Shown here: piece after piece, positions 54,957 through 64,000 of the stretch | How the letters are laid out: the number at the start of each line of letters is the position of its first letter | How positions within the stretch are numbered: the first letter of the stretch is position 1 | From: Leptidea sinapis | Taxonomy: Eukaryota > Arthropoda > Insecta > Lepidoptera > Pieridae | DNA length: 64,000 bases | Assembly (NCBI RefSeq): GCF_905404315.1 | Contig: NC_066287.1 | Coordinates: 7,192,001-7,256,000 of the forward strand | Direction of reading: 5' to 3' | The notes under the pieces: model-generated | Told to the model about the DNA's origin: nothing | Databases searched by the model: none | Seen by the model: only the letters and a program-made list of their open reading frames with translations | Program-made: the position numbers and the translations under genes

Positions 54957-55440
54957 TTAATAAACGCACGAAAAAACAAGACCTGTTTCCCGCTGCTTTT
55001 TTTTAAATCAAAGTCAAAGTAAAAAAATCTTTATTCACTGTAAAACTTTATAAGTTATTTAGTGCAAGTCAGGCAAATCTTACGATATTGATATTATGCT
55101 TGTGCTCCAGACCTATACAGCCTACTATTAAATTAATTTTGTAATATATATATTTTTTAATTAATTAATTAATAACCAACCGTATTTTAATTTTAATTTT
55201 TATATCTTTTATGTCTTAAAAAACACATTTGGCAAATAGTTTAAGTAAATATTATAAAATAACTAATTCTATCTCTGAACTTTTTATGTGTTTGGCTTCA
55301 TAGTTAATTTTCTTTGCTTTAATATAGATAGGTACATTTATGAGTAGACACGTTAATGCACTTGTGCACAAAAATCGATTTTGTGCAGCGTATATCGTGC
55401 ACAAATAAGCAATTTCAGAGTATGAGAAGTGAAAAATATA
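54957..55440. repeat. Family U repeat with nested LINE V scrap (U2)
   Basis: Same order as U1, interrupted at 55010-55074. Confidence 0.65.
55010..55074 (-). mobile_element. 65-bp LINE V 3' end
   Basis: Matches the first ~60 bp of 29903 (TCTTTATTCACTGTAAAAC; TTATTTAGTGCAAGTCAGG), flanked by AAATC at 55005-55009 and 55075-55079. Confidence 0.7.
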
Positions 55441-55747
55441 TTTCTATTCTACTCATTGATTAAGTAACTATTGTGTAAGATTGAATAATTAAGATTTGAT
55501 GAACTATTTGCCGAGTTAATATGAGAAGTTTGAGCTAACCGAAGAACGTCAAGATTTCCATAGTTTACCCAGATGCGCTCGCATGTTAAATTTGAGCTTC
55601 AACATAACAGGGAAGATTATTAGACAAGTTTCATGTACAATATTATAACGCACACAACAGTATCTTGAATGATACTTTAGTTACTGTTTGCGTTGCTATG
55701 GTTTCTTAATTAATAGTGACCATATGAAAAAAACTCTATTCTGTTTT
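55441..55747. other. Unassigned
   Basis: No structure recognised. Confidence 0.3.
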
Positions 55748-55865
55748 TCAACCGACTTAAGAAACAGACGGAAATTCTTAATTCGAATGTTTCAATATTC
55801 TTTTTGTTTTATATCTCCCCTAACCTGTTTATGACGCGATTTGAATTTTTTTTTTATGGTAATTA
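55748..55865 (+). repeat. Family S, diverged left end (S3)
   Basis: CAACCGACTTAAGAAACAGA and later TATCTCCCCTAACCTG... GCGATTTGAATTT parallel the first 110 bp of S2. Confidence 0.4.
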
Positions 55866-56522
55866 CTAAGTAAGTACTAATTAGTAATAACGACCGGAAA
55901 CCGATAATATTGAATGTCGAATGCCACCAACTACAAAATTTTGTAGTGAAAATGTTTTTAAAGTGAAAACTTCTTTACCGGCGATAAGCACTTGTCTTGG
56001 GATGGGCATAAAATGTTATACTCGCTTTAGGCCCGTGACCTGATCAGAAACTCAGACAATCGTTTAAATTATGTATAAAAGTTATTTTTTCTGATAATAG
56101 TTCTGAAGTGTTAAATTTTTTACGTAATATAAATTGTCATTTTTGCATATGCTAGTGCAACAAATAAATATTGTATTTATCCACATAAATGCTATACTTT
56201 TCTACTGATAAATATAGCAATTCGTGCGAAAATCTTCCCTAATCATAACAAAATATCCAAAAATGCACAACCTTAATGTTTACGTTTACACTTCTGCCGG
56301 CACTCCCGGAGTGCAACCCGTTGCTTTTTTTTATTTTTTCAGTAACCTCATCTTATAATATGTAGTTTAAAGGCTTTTTTTTGTAAAATAAAATTACATT
56401 AGCTTACGATGTATCTATGTAACGGATTCTTTCGTCTTTAAGACGTTCGATTTATTTGAATATTTGCACTCGTAGTAATGGCCAATAAAAATACAATATT
56501 TTGAAGATCACCTTTTTTTATG
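55866..56522. other. Unassigned
   Basis: A 15-bp hairpin GCACTCCCGGAGTGC near 56300 is the only feature. Confidence 0.3.
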
Positions 56523-56757
56523 TGAAAGGTATGAGACGAGCAGGGCGTTCAGCTGATGGTAATTGATACGCCCTGCCCATTACAATGCAGTGCCGCTCAG
56601 GATTCTTGAAAAACCTTAAGTCATATGATGTTGAGTCTCATTTGCCCAGTAATTTCATTAGCTACGGCGCCCTTCAGACCAAAACACAGTTATGCTTACA
56701 CATTTCACGGCAGAAATAGGCGCCGTTGTGGTACCCATAATCTAGCCGGCATCCTAG
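56523..56757 (+). repeat. Family A (A11)
   Basis: Plus copy, GTATGAGACGAGCAGGGCG to AGCCGGCATCCTAG. The central inverted arm is deleted after GAAAAACC. Confidence 0.65.
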
Positions 56758-57644
56758 TATAGTGAGTCACATTTCTTCTATAGCGATATAAAATGGACTG
56801 AAATTTTTCAATAATACTAAACCAGTGCACTTATACCTCTATATAAAAAACACTCAAGAATACCAAGCTTGTCTCACTCCCCGTGTAGGTATCGAAGCCG
56901 TAAGTAGCCTCTAGGCGCGAGGCTATCCAGTAGGGACTCACGAGCGAGCTGTCACAGAGCTTTTTTTGTCACGTACTACATCGGTCCGACCAATCATTTA
57001 AATACGTATCGTCAGGACGTACCGTACGCTCCGACGGTCGGTGTAGCACTGTAACCGGCCTTAACATAAAAAAAGCACAGCATATTAAAGGTCATTGCGA
57101 TCCAAACTAATTTTTTATGCTTCCTAAAGACGCAGAAACAATCTAATTTAAAGTGATTATTATTTTAATGAAATTAAAATTCATGAAAGTCGTGGTCTTC
57201 CAATTCATACATTACTATCTGCAACAGCTAATGTAGGTTTGACAAGGAAAGAATATTGATTTAAAGTTACTATTATATACCTATTTATATTATAGATAAA
57301 TACTGAGCTTTTTTTATAAGTTGACCTTGTAGATAAAGAAGACAACCCTAATGTCGTCAGAAGAGGTTAGAATCACGCGATAGAAAGAGAGGCAACTACT
57401 AGATGAATAAAAATGTAGGTTAATAGCGCTGTGCCATCTGAATTACACCTTATTGTGTGGCCGCAAGAGTCCCTATTTCTTTAATTGATTTTCCGGAGTG
57501 AGACTTCGGTACTCGTACTATTACATAATATTGGTAACACGCACAAAAAATGAGCTCAGCGATTCTAAAGAAGTTATCATAATCATTTAATGTTCGCATT
57601 ATTACTGACTCCGCAGAATATTTTGTGTAAATCATAGGCTTAGA
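56758..57644. other. Unassigned; GC-rich 56880-57060
   Basis: The patch has several CG sites (GTACCGTACGCTCCGACGG) but no open frame. Single copy in this window. Confidence 0.25.
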
Positions 57645-57915
57645 CAGCCAGATAATTTATGACCAATTTTGATCTGTCAATGTGTGCGTTAGTTAGTGGT
57701 TTAATATGCATAATAATAAGGAGCTAAGCGTGGCTGACTGTTTACGACTTGTCAATCAAAAACGGTTACAGAAAAATAGATTGGCTTACCTTTTCCATTT
57801 TGCTGCGGAAATCGTTAAAGATGTTCTTCTACACTAGTATATTGTAAGTTTATTGTGTAACTATTATGTCGTGTCGCGACTGAAAATAAAGTGCTCAGAC
57901 TGACTTAAGAAGTTT
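57645..57915 (+). repeat. Family M repeat (M2)
   Basis: Partner of 9056 (GCGTGGCTGACTG, TACGACTTGTCAATC, CGGTTACAG). Ends near AATAAAGTGCTCAGACTG. Confidence 0.5.
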
Positions 57916-58349
57916 TCACATCGAATAAATAGTAGTAAAAAAAAACTAAATAACACGCTTTTCATAGAAGACCGAACTAACAAAATGAAGAATATTTATT
58001 TTGAAATTTCAAATTAACATCAAATCCTGCCTTATATACGATAGACGATAGACGATAGATGATATTTATATAAATTATTATTATACTATTATTATACTTA
58101 TTTTGCAAATTGAAAAATGGAATAATTTTATCAAATTAATGTATTGTCATCGGTCCTCGATAAATCTACGAAGTTTGAATGAAATCTGGTCGATTAGAGT
58201 GGCTCAAAATCGCGTGTAAAAATATTTGCTACTTGACAAGGGCTTGCTATCACAGCGTGCTTCAAACATTAATGTAGAATTTTTATCTTAACTATAACGG
58301 TTAATCTTTTATATATTGTGACAGTACACTGCACGATCATATACGACAA
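57916..58349. other. Unassigned, with (GATAGAC)n
   Basis: ATAGACGATAGACGATAG at about 58040-58060; otherwise featureless. Confidence 0.3.
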
Positions 58350-58745
58350 CCTCCTGTTCGCTCATAAACATATTAGCTATTATAAAACGAATAGTGATGT
58401 ACATAATGTCAAAACTCGAAACAAAAAAAACTCGCAACTTCATCTACTAGGCTCCGTAAAATTGCTAAATATTTAAAGTGGACTGTGTTATATTATATGA
58501 TAAACTTCCAAATGTTATTAAAATATTACCAATTAAAAAAAAATATGCATTGTAAAATATAAATAAATATCTAAGGCTAATTATAATGCGAAAGATTATT
58601 TAAATTAAAAAGATAGTTGGGATTAATGTTTCTAAATTTATTGTTAATAAATATTGTTATACTCATTTGAATGCTGTTGTAACTTTTGGACTTCATACTG
58701 ACTTGCACTAAATAACTTATATAGTTTTACAGTGATTAAATATTT
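58350..58745 (+). mobile_element. LINE family V, 3' end
   Basis: Plus copy of the 29903 family: CTCATAAACATATTAGC, CTACTAGGCTCCGTAAAATT, ATTATAATGCGAAAGATTAT, ACTTGCACTAAATAACTTAT, ending in GTTTTACAGTGATTAAATA. Confidence 0.65.
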
Positions 58746-58799
58746 TTTTGCATTTGAATTAGTAACTTCTTTAATTCGAGTGTTACACATTTAAAAGGA

Positions 58800-58916
58800 T
58801 TAAAACGCGTCCATCTGTGTACAGCAAACACCACCTCCGAGGCAACAAATGGCGCTAAACTTCACAATGACAGCTATGACAAATACTATTCTGGACTCCA
58901 GCCAACCACAATACCC
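58800..58916 (-). other. Possible terminal exon
   Basis: On minus, TGATTTCAG (or the upstream TTTGCAG at 58930-58936) precedes an open frame GYCGWLESRIVFVIAVIVKF, SAICCLGGGVCCTQMDAF, stop at 58800. It has near-balanced base composition and a hydrophobic stretch, unlike the flanks. The frame is part of a longer 132-codon run whose upstream half is low-complexity. No polyadenylation or partner exon confirmed. Confidence 0.3.
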
Positions 58917-58929
58917 CTGAAATCGTGCT

Positions 58930-59984
58930 CTGCAAAGGTCACGCAATGTCGGGCTAAATGAAATAGTAATAAAAATGTAAATTTTACGCAAAAACATAAT
59001 GGAAAATCTCATATAGACCAGTGCTGATGTCTTTGAAAGTGATAAAAAGTAAGAAAAAAAAATATAGTAGGATGAACTCATTGGAAAAGGAGGTGAATAT
59101 AACAAAAATGAAAACAACTGCGAAACAACAAGTTCTATGAAAATAGTTAAATGGCAAAGATGTAGGTAATAAAAAGATCTAAAACCGTTTTTTCCCACTT
59201 CTTTCCTATAACCTCAAAATTTATGTGGAAAATTCAAATGCTTCCTATATAATAAAACCACGCGTCGAGTTGTGACACATTTTCCATTAATTTTGATTTT
59301 AATTACAGCTAGCACAAACTAGCAAACATTGAGTAGTTTGCTATGTTTAATTAAAATGCAGAGTATTTGGCATAGAAACTTATTACGAATATTATGAGAT
59401 GCAGTGTTCCACATACAGTGAAAACGGGGAAAGTTGCTTTTCAAAATAATTCAGTTCAGGAAATTTCATTTGAATGAGCTAAGTTTTCACTACCCTTCTC
59501 GCAACTCTCCCGACACATCGAAGTAAGCATTTTACTCTTTAGCACACCTGTTTGATTCTATGTGGTAGTTAAAAAAGCTGGAGTAAAGATAAACAAAAGA
59601 TTGCGTTGTTTGGGGACTCCTTAAATTCTTAACTTTGTTATATTTTCATTTCATTTTTAATTATTTTATTTTAAAGTTACATCTGTTTGGTACATTTTTA
59701 GAGTTAATTTTATATATTATCTACAGTTAATGAGTTAAACGATTATAAGATGGAGTAAATAATGCCGAAATCTCTATTTGCTTTTCACTTAAACTCATTT
59801 TTTCAAATTAAATTAATTTTTTTTTTTAAAACCATTCATAAGTTACGTTTTGCCACGTTTTGGAGTTTAATATTGTGTCCTTTTTAAGTTACACGACACA
59901 TGAGTGTACTATGTCATCTATTTGGCCGCTAAACCACGACGAGATGGACTTTGACCACTGCTCGCACCAGCCTAGCGACACTCT
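58930..59984. other. Unassigned
   Basis: AT-rich, with short GC-richer bits at 59485-59530 and 59930-59980. No frame or repeat partner. Confidence 0.3.
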
Positions 59985-60095
59985 ATAAGAAAAAGCGATT
60001 CACTCGATTGTATGAAACGTGCAGTCATTGATAGATTGACAGCTGACGGCTATAATCTTGAAAAAAATGAGATAGCCGAAATCCACTACGTCTTA
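59985..60095 (-). repeat. Family Q repeat (Q2)
   Basis: Reverse complement of 46558-46690 (ATTCACTCGATTGTATGAAA; GAGATAGCCGAAATCCA). Confidence 0.55.
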
Positions 60096-60438
60096 AGCAA
60101 CTGTCCGCTTTCAAATTTAGCCGGATTATAGTTCGTCGCCATATTGTAATTACTATGTCAAATTTCACTGCACGTTTCGTACTAAACTAAATTTCAATTT
60201 TTACTTAGGTAGTCCCACCTCTTATTACGTAGTATTTACATTCTCTTTGGCTTGTATTTGGCTAATACAGTAATTTCGATTTATCTCAAAGAAGATTAAC
60301 AAAAAAATGCTCAAATTTCCAAGCATGTTTGAGAAAAAAATTAATAACATTAATGTATAAAAACGCAGTCTCATGACAGAGCTGGTTAGCCTGCCAATTC
60401 GAAGATTTCAGAGTATTATTTCAAACTTTGATAATATA
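60096..60438. other. Unassigned
   Basis: No structure recognised. Confidence 0.3.
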
Positions 60439-60640
60439 TACGTCTAGATAGAGTCTCTTGCTGTAAGACAACCAATAAAAACAGGCCAGGAATATCAGTA
60501 TAGTGTGCGTGACAAACTACGTCTTACACTTGCGATTTGTATGACACTTTGTGTGTGTGCGCGAATTGCTCAAAATAGAGGTTAGTTCTAAACACAATTT
60601 TTTTCGACGTTTTCACAGCTGTCATAGTCTATGTAGACTA
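60439..60640 (-). repeat. Family D element, intact (D3)
   Basis: TACGTCTAGATAGAGTCTC to CATAGTCTATGTAGACTA, about 202 bp with inverted ends. Reverse orientation relative to D1 and D2. Non-coding. Confidence 0.65.
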
Positions 60641-61423
60641 AAATAAATAATAAATGATCTAAAATTTCAACGAATCTAACTTCTTTGTTTTTGTACTGAC
60701 TAGAATGAAACAAGCATTAAATATTACGTGAAGCTTAACGTAACAATGTATTCAAATCGGCTTAGCCGTTTCTGATATTATCGAGCACACGAAATGCACA
60801 AACCGGCAAATTCTAGAAACAATATTGTTAGTCTCTCTTGCGTAAAGTACCTTTAATGTGAATTAGTTGTTTTTTTCTTAATTTTTGTGATGTACATACC
60901 TGCATAATAACAGAAACTCTAATAAAAGTTGTATTTATGAGTCGTATTGTATTCACCCATTTATTGCTATCAGAATCTCATCGAATCACCTTAGCGTGAG
61001 TTATTTTTCTTCTAATGTACATAATTTTTACTAAATATCAATCTCTGTATCATTTTGAAGTGATTTTAATGTTATGAAGTCATTTCAAAGTAATTTAAGT
61101 TTAATAGTTTCTTAGTAGTGGATTGGTGTAGTTGTGAGGAGTTTGTTTCCAAGTTAGAAACTAATATCCTACCGGACAAAGCAATCATATTGCAATCGTC
61201 TGAAAACTTCATTAACCAGTGATTGATTTCCACTGTCCAATCTGCGTATATTTCATGCCTTGTCATACCCGTAGCACCTATGTGTGACATACGGTATGAG
61301 TTATATGTTTTTGTATCTGTGGCTAATCTAATCTACTATTACTCTGGGGGAGCAAATTTAGAAATAAAAGTAATGGCAATAAATACTAAATTGTGAAGAC
61401 AATTAAACATATATAGAATAATT
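60641..61423. other. Unassigned
   Basis: A 72-codon minus frame (61072-61290) has one Cys and no domain. No other signal. Confidence 0.25.
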
Positions 61424-61765
61424 CGACGACCTGTATAGCCGAGTGGTTAGCGATCCTACCTACAAAGCTAGAGGCCCCGGGTTCGAATCCCGGTAGGTGC
61501 AAGCATTTATATGATGAATATGGATGTTTGTTTCCGAGTCATGGATGTTTAAATGTATTTATGTTTGTTTATATGAATTTATGTATGTTTAAGTAAGTAT
61601 ATTGTATTAAATATATCATTGTCTTGTAACCCATAACACAGGCTATATATGCTTAACTTGGGGCAAGATAATTTGTGTAAAAAGTGTGTCAATATATTAT
61701 ATATTAAAAAATTAAAGCAAGGTGAGCTGTGTCCAAAGCCGTAAATAAAATAAAATAAAAAAACA
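61424..61765 (+). repeat. tRNA-derived SINE family E, full (E2)
   Basis: 5' tRNA-like head with A box TAGCCGAGTGGTTAGCGATC and B box GGGTTCGAATCCCGG; body TCCGAGTCATGGATG, ACACAGGCTATATATGC; tail (AAATA)n at 61744-61762. The type II-like A box (AGCCGAGTGG) suggests a Ser/Leu-like tRNA ancestor, but the stems do not close as a tRNA gene. Confidence 0.7.
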
Positions 61766-61839
61766 ACGAAAAACATTTAACGTAGTTTTAGCAATAGAAG
61801 AAGGTAAAGATTAAAGTAATAACATAAATTGCTTTCTTA

Positions 61840-62125
61840 CGGCCGTTCCCAATATACTATTTACAGATACAGATAAATTACTACCTTCTACTGTCAGTAA
61901 TTAGCTGTCAATAATCTGAAGCTGTCCCAATATACCCGATAAGTCATTCGTATCGCCTTATATTGGAACGCTTGAGTTGCAATTTCCATACAAACTTCTA
62001 TCGCTGGTGAGCTATACGTCGTCCTATTGACAGACAGCGTGTACGGATAAGGTGAGTTACCGTTGATAAGTTTATTGGGACATAAAAGTCAACGATAGTT
62101 ACGATTTCAATATTGGGAACGGCCG
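61840..62125. repeat. Family G MITE (G1)
   Basis: TIRs CGGCCGTTCCCAATATAC and AATATTGGGAACGGCCG, flanked by TTA on both sides (61837-61839; 62126-62128). 286 bp. Confidence 0.7.
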
Positions 62126-62139
62126 TTAATCATATCACA

Positions 62140-62315
62140 GACTAGGAATAGAGCGACTGCCCTCAGGCTATTCAAATTATAAATTTTACTGTATCGAAAA
62201 AAAAAGGAAAGGAAAGGAGTTTCTTGCGCCCGTTCTTCTCAGGTCTGAGGCATAAATTTTCGATTTGGTGGTCGTTTTTGACGTGAAATAAGCGATTTCA
62301 ATTCCAATTTGAAAA
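62140..62315 (+). mobile_element. LINE family I, 3' end
   Basis: AGAGCGACTGCCCTCAGGCT, then CGCCCGTTCTTCTCAGG; ends near the AATTCCAATTTGAA block. Short, non-coding. Confidence 0.55.
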
Positions 62316-62389
62316 AGACATGAATTTTGAACAAATACAACTGCGGATTGAGTGTTACAAGACGCAGTACGCGCTTGGTTGAACCGGTT

Positions 62390-62672
62390 ACCTCAACGGC
62401 GCCTATTTCTGCCGTGAAGCAGTAATGTGTAAACATTATTGTGTTTTGGTCAAATGGGCGCTGTAGCTCACTAGCTAATTGCATAATTTCACTTAATTAC
62501 TGGGCAAACGAGACCTAACATGTTATGTCTCAATGAGACGAGCGCAATTGTAGTGCCTCTCAAAGTTTTTGATTTTTCAAGAATCCTGAGCGGCACTGCA
62601 TTGTAATGGGCAGGGCGTATCAATTACCATAAGCTGCACGTCCTGCTCGTCTTGTCCCTTATTGTCATATAA
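62390..62672 (-). repeat. Family A (A12)
   Basis: Minus copy with a ~20-bp internal duplication around CTCACTAGCTAATTGC. The far end GTGGGAGGCTCC is lost. Confidence 0.65.
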
Positions 62673-62901
62673 AAATAAAAGCAAATGTCATAAGAAGGAT
62701 TTTTATCTCAAGTAAGTTAGGCGAGAAAGCAAAGAAGTCAAAGAAAGAAACCTTTTGACAAGTCTTCCGCGAGCTATCAAGAGAGTCAGTGCTAAGGAAG
62801 ATGGTGTAATATATGGTTAATAATATTTAATTATGATATGACTTGATTTTAGACCATTATTTTTAAAAACAAAAAACTTGTTTTTATAATTTTATGTAAA
62901 A

Positions 62902-63233
62902 CTAGCTGACCCAGGAAACGTCGTATTGCCATATTATAACATATTAAAAAAATCAATAATTAAAATTTTGATGCAACCGATTCTCAGACCTATCAAACAT
63001 ATCGTACTACAATTATTGTATTCGATTGCCATCTTGCAACCCTATATCAGTTTGGTGGATACATAATAAAATAAAAATAAAAAAATTGTCAAAAATTAAA
63101 AAAAAAACTTTGGCGTGGACTTCCCTTTACATTAAGGGGGATGAAAAATAGATAGTAGCCGATTCTCAGATCTACTGAATATGCTTATAAAATTTGGTAA
63201 AAATAAGTAAACACGAGAATTTTATATATTAGA
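62902..63233 (-). mobile_element. Helitron-type element J, complete
   Basis: Minus: TC at 63233, CTAG at 62902, hairpin GGCAATACGACG... with CTGGGTCAG. Close relative of 50259-50696. 332 bp. Confidence 0.65.
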
Positions 63234-64000
63234 TTGCAGCGATGCTGGGAGAATAAGTTATAGAAAGAGAAGCTATACTCTGGAAATGCGTTCGTATCTA
63301 TATGATATATGCTAACACTTTTTGTTTATATATAAAATAATATATGATATTTTGTTTTTGTGGCTATTTCCAATACTGTCAACATATCAGAGGATCCTCG
63401 AGATGCTAATGATGATGATAAAGATAAACATAAGATTGAAATAAACCTAAGATAGTCCCAGTTGAGTCTGAGTCTCACTTATTAAAAAGTTCTATCTTCG
63501 AGTATGGATTTTAGACTCTTTTGTGAATAATTCCGCCCGCTAGCACCGGAAAATCATTCTTTTCACCCGTGCTTAATGCTCGTACTACAAGACAATGAAC
63601 ACTTCTAAAACGGATAGCAAAACATAGTTACTAAAAGTTCCTTTACTTATCCAAATACAACGCGATTCGATAATTGTATTTCTGTTTACATTTCACACTT
63701 CATAGGAAATAAATAGTACCTACTTTAATCTTGAAACATAATATTGTATATATTTTGTCTCTCTCTATAATGCTAAATATTCCCTTCTAGACTATACAAG
63801 GCATATTGTTTACGTTTTGGAAGTAGATAATTGTCCGATTTAGACAATTCTTTGAGTGGTATTCACAGATCATTTAGCTTTAGAATTTGCTGTTACTGAT
63901 AATTTCGGATAATTATTTTCTTAGATTCGTCGCGTATGAGAAACAAATAACGCTAAACTATATTTTATTTATATAAGCATACAATATATTTTCATTATTT
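63234..64000. other. Unassigned to window end
   Basis: Short (GAT)n at 63408-63420. No frame, RNA or repeat recognised. Confidence 0.3.

Noticed and set aside
61430..61502. tRNA-Ser/Leu gene
   Set aside because: It is the head of SINE E: continuous with the SINE body and tail, with imperfect stems.

Overview
This window looks like lepidopteran (butterfly or moth) nuclear DNA. It is strongly AT-rich and has no bacterial gene organisation. Almost everything recognisable is insect transposable-element debris of kinds typical of Lepidoptera: RTE-like and CR1-like LINE retrotransposons, tRNA-containing short repeats, Helitron-type elements with TC...CTAG ends, and many hairpin MITEs. I found no convincing intact host gene. 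The host-like remnants are two decayed THAP-type first exons (146-218 and 19105-19181), a possible 45-nt microexon (46892-46936) and a possible terminal exon (58800-58916, minus). The window is therefore intergenic, a very large intron, or heterochromatin. I cannot name the species or chromosome from sequence alone.

The two largest elements are retrotransposons on the minus strand. (1) An RTE-type LINE lies at 9860-12926, with endonuclease and reverse transcriptase in one original reading frame. It is bounded by a perfect 14-bp target-site duplication and sits inside an older repeat (family S). It is dead: the endonuclease has a probable catalytic Glu-to-Lys change and there are at least four frame breaks. 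(2) A CR1-like LINE lies at 34521-38278, with a GDSL-type ORF1 tail and a 971-codon ORF2 broken by a single in-frame stop. It interrupts the last codons of another, older LINE on the plus strand. Truncated 3' ends of the same CR1 family lie at 24640, 29178 and 48521.

The rest is a patchwork of short families, labelled here by letter. A: about 12 copies of a ~300-bp repeat, two of them head-to-head. B: 3' ends of a LINE with an RT C-terminus. C: tRNA-like repeats, several with inverted arms. D: small TIR element. E: tRNA-derived SINE. F and G: hairpin or TIR MITEs. H: MITE made of stacked inverted repeats. I and V: other LINE 3' ends. J: Helitron-type. K and R: related dispersed repeats. M, N, Q, S, T, U: other repeats. 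W: an 887-bp TIR element. Nesting is common: A in J, RTE in S, CR1 in a LINE, E in F, H in T, G in a LINE coding fragment, B and W in D, D in C, V in U. This gives a relative insertion order.

Layout: 1-9.8 kb holds a THAP relic, C, B, I, R, J, A, a 4 x 100-bp tandem array and N. 9.8-13.2 kb holds RTE in S. 13.2-24 kb holds H, K, B, C, LINE tails, the second THAP relic, Helitrons, and G and T with their guests. 24-34 kb holds A, S, C, H, CR1 and V fragments, J and U. 34.4-38.8 kb holds CR1 in a LINE. 39-50.3 kb holds J, C, A, I, the F/E hairpin, the possible microexon and the D/B/W nest. 50.3-64 kb holds J, C, N, B, U/V, A, M, V, D, E, G, I, A, J. Stretches listed as unassigned showed no coding, RNA or repeat structure that I could support.
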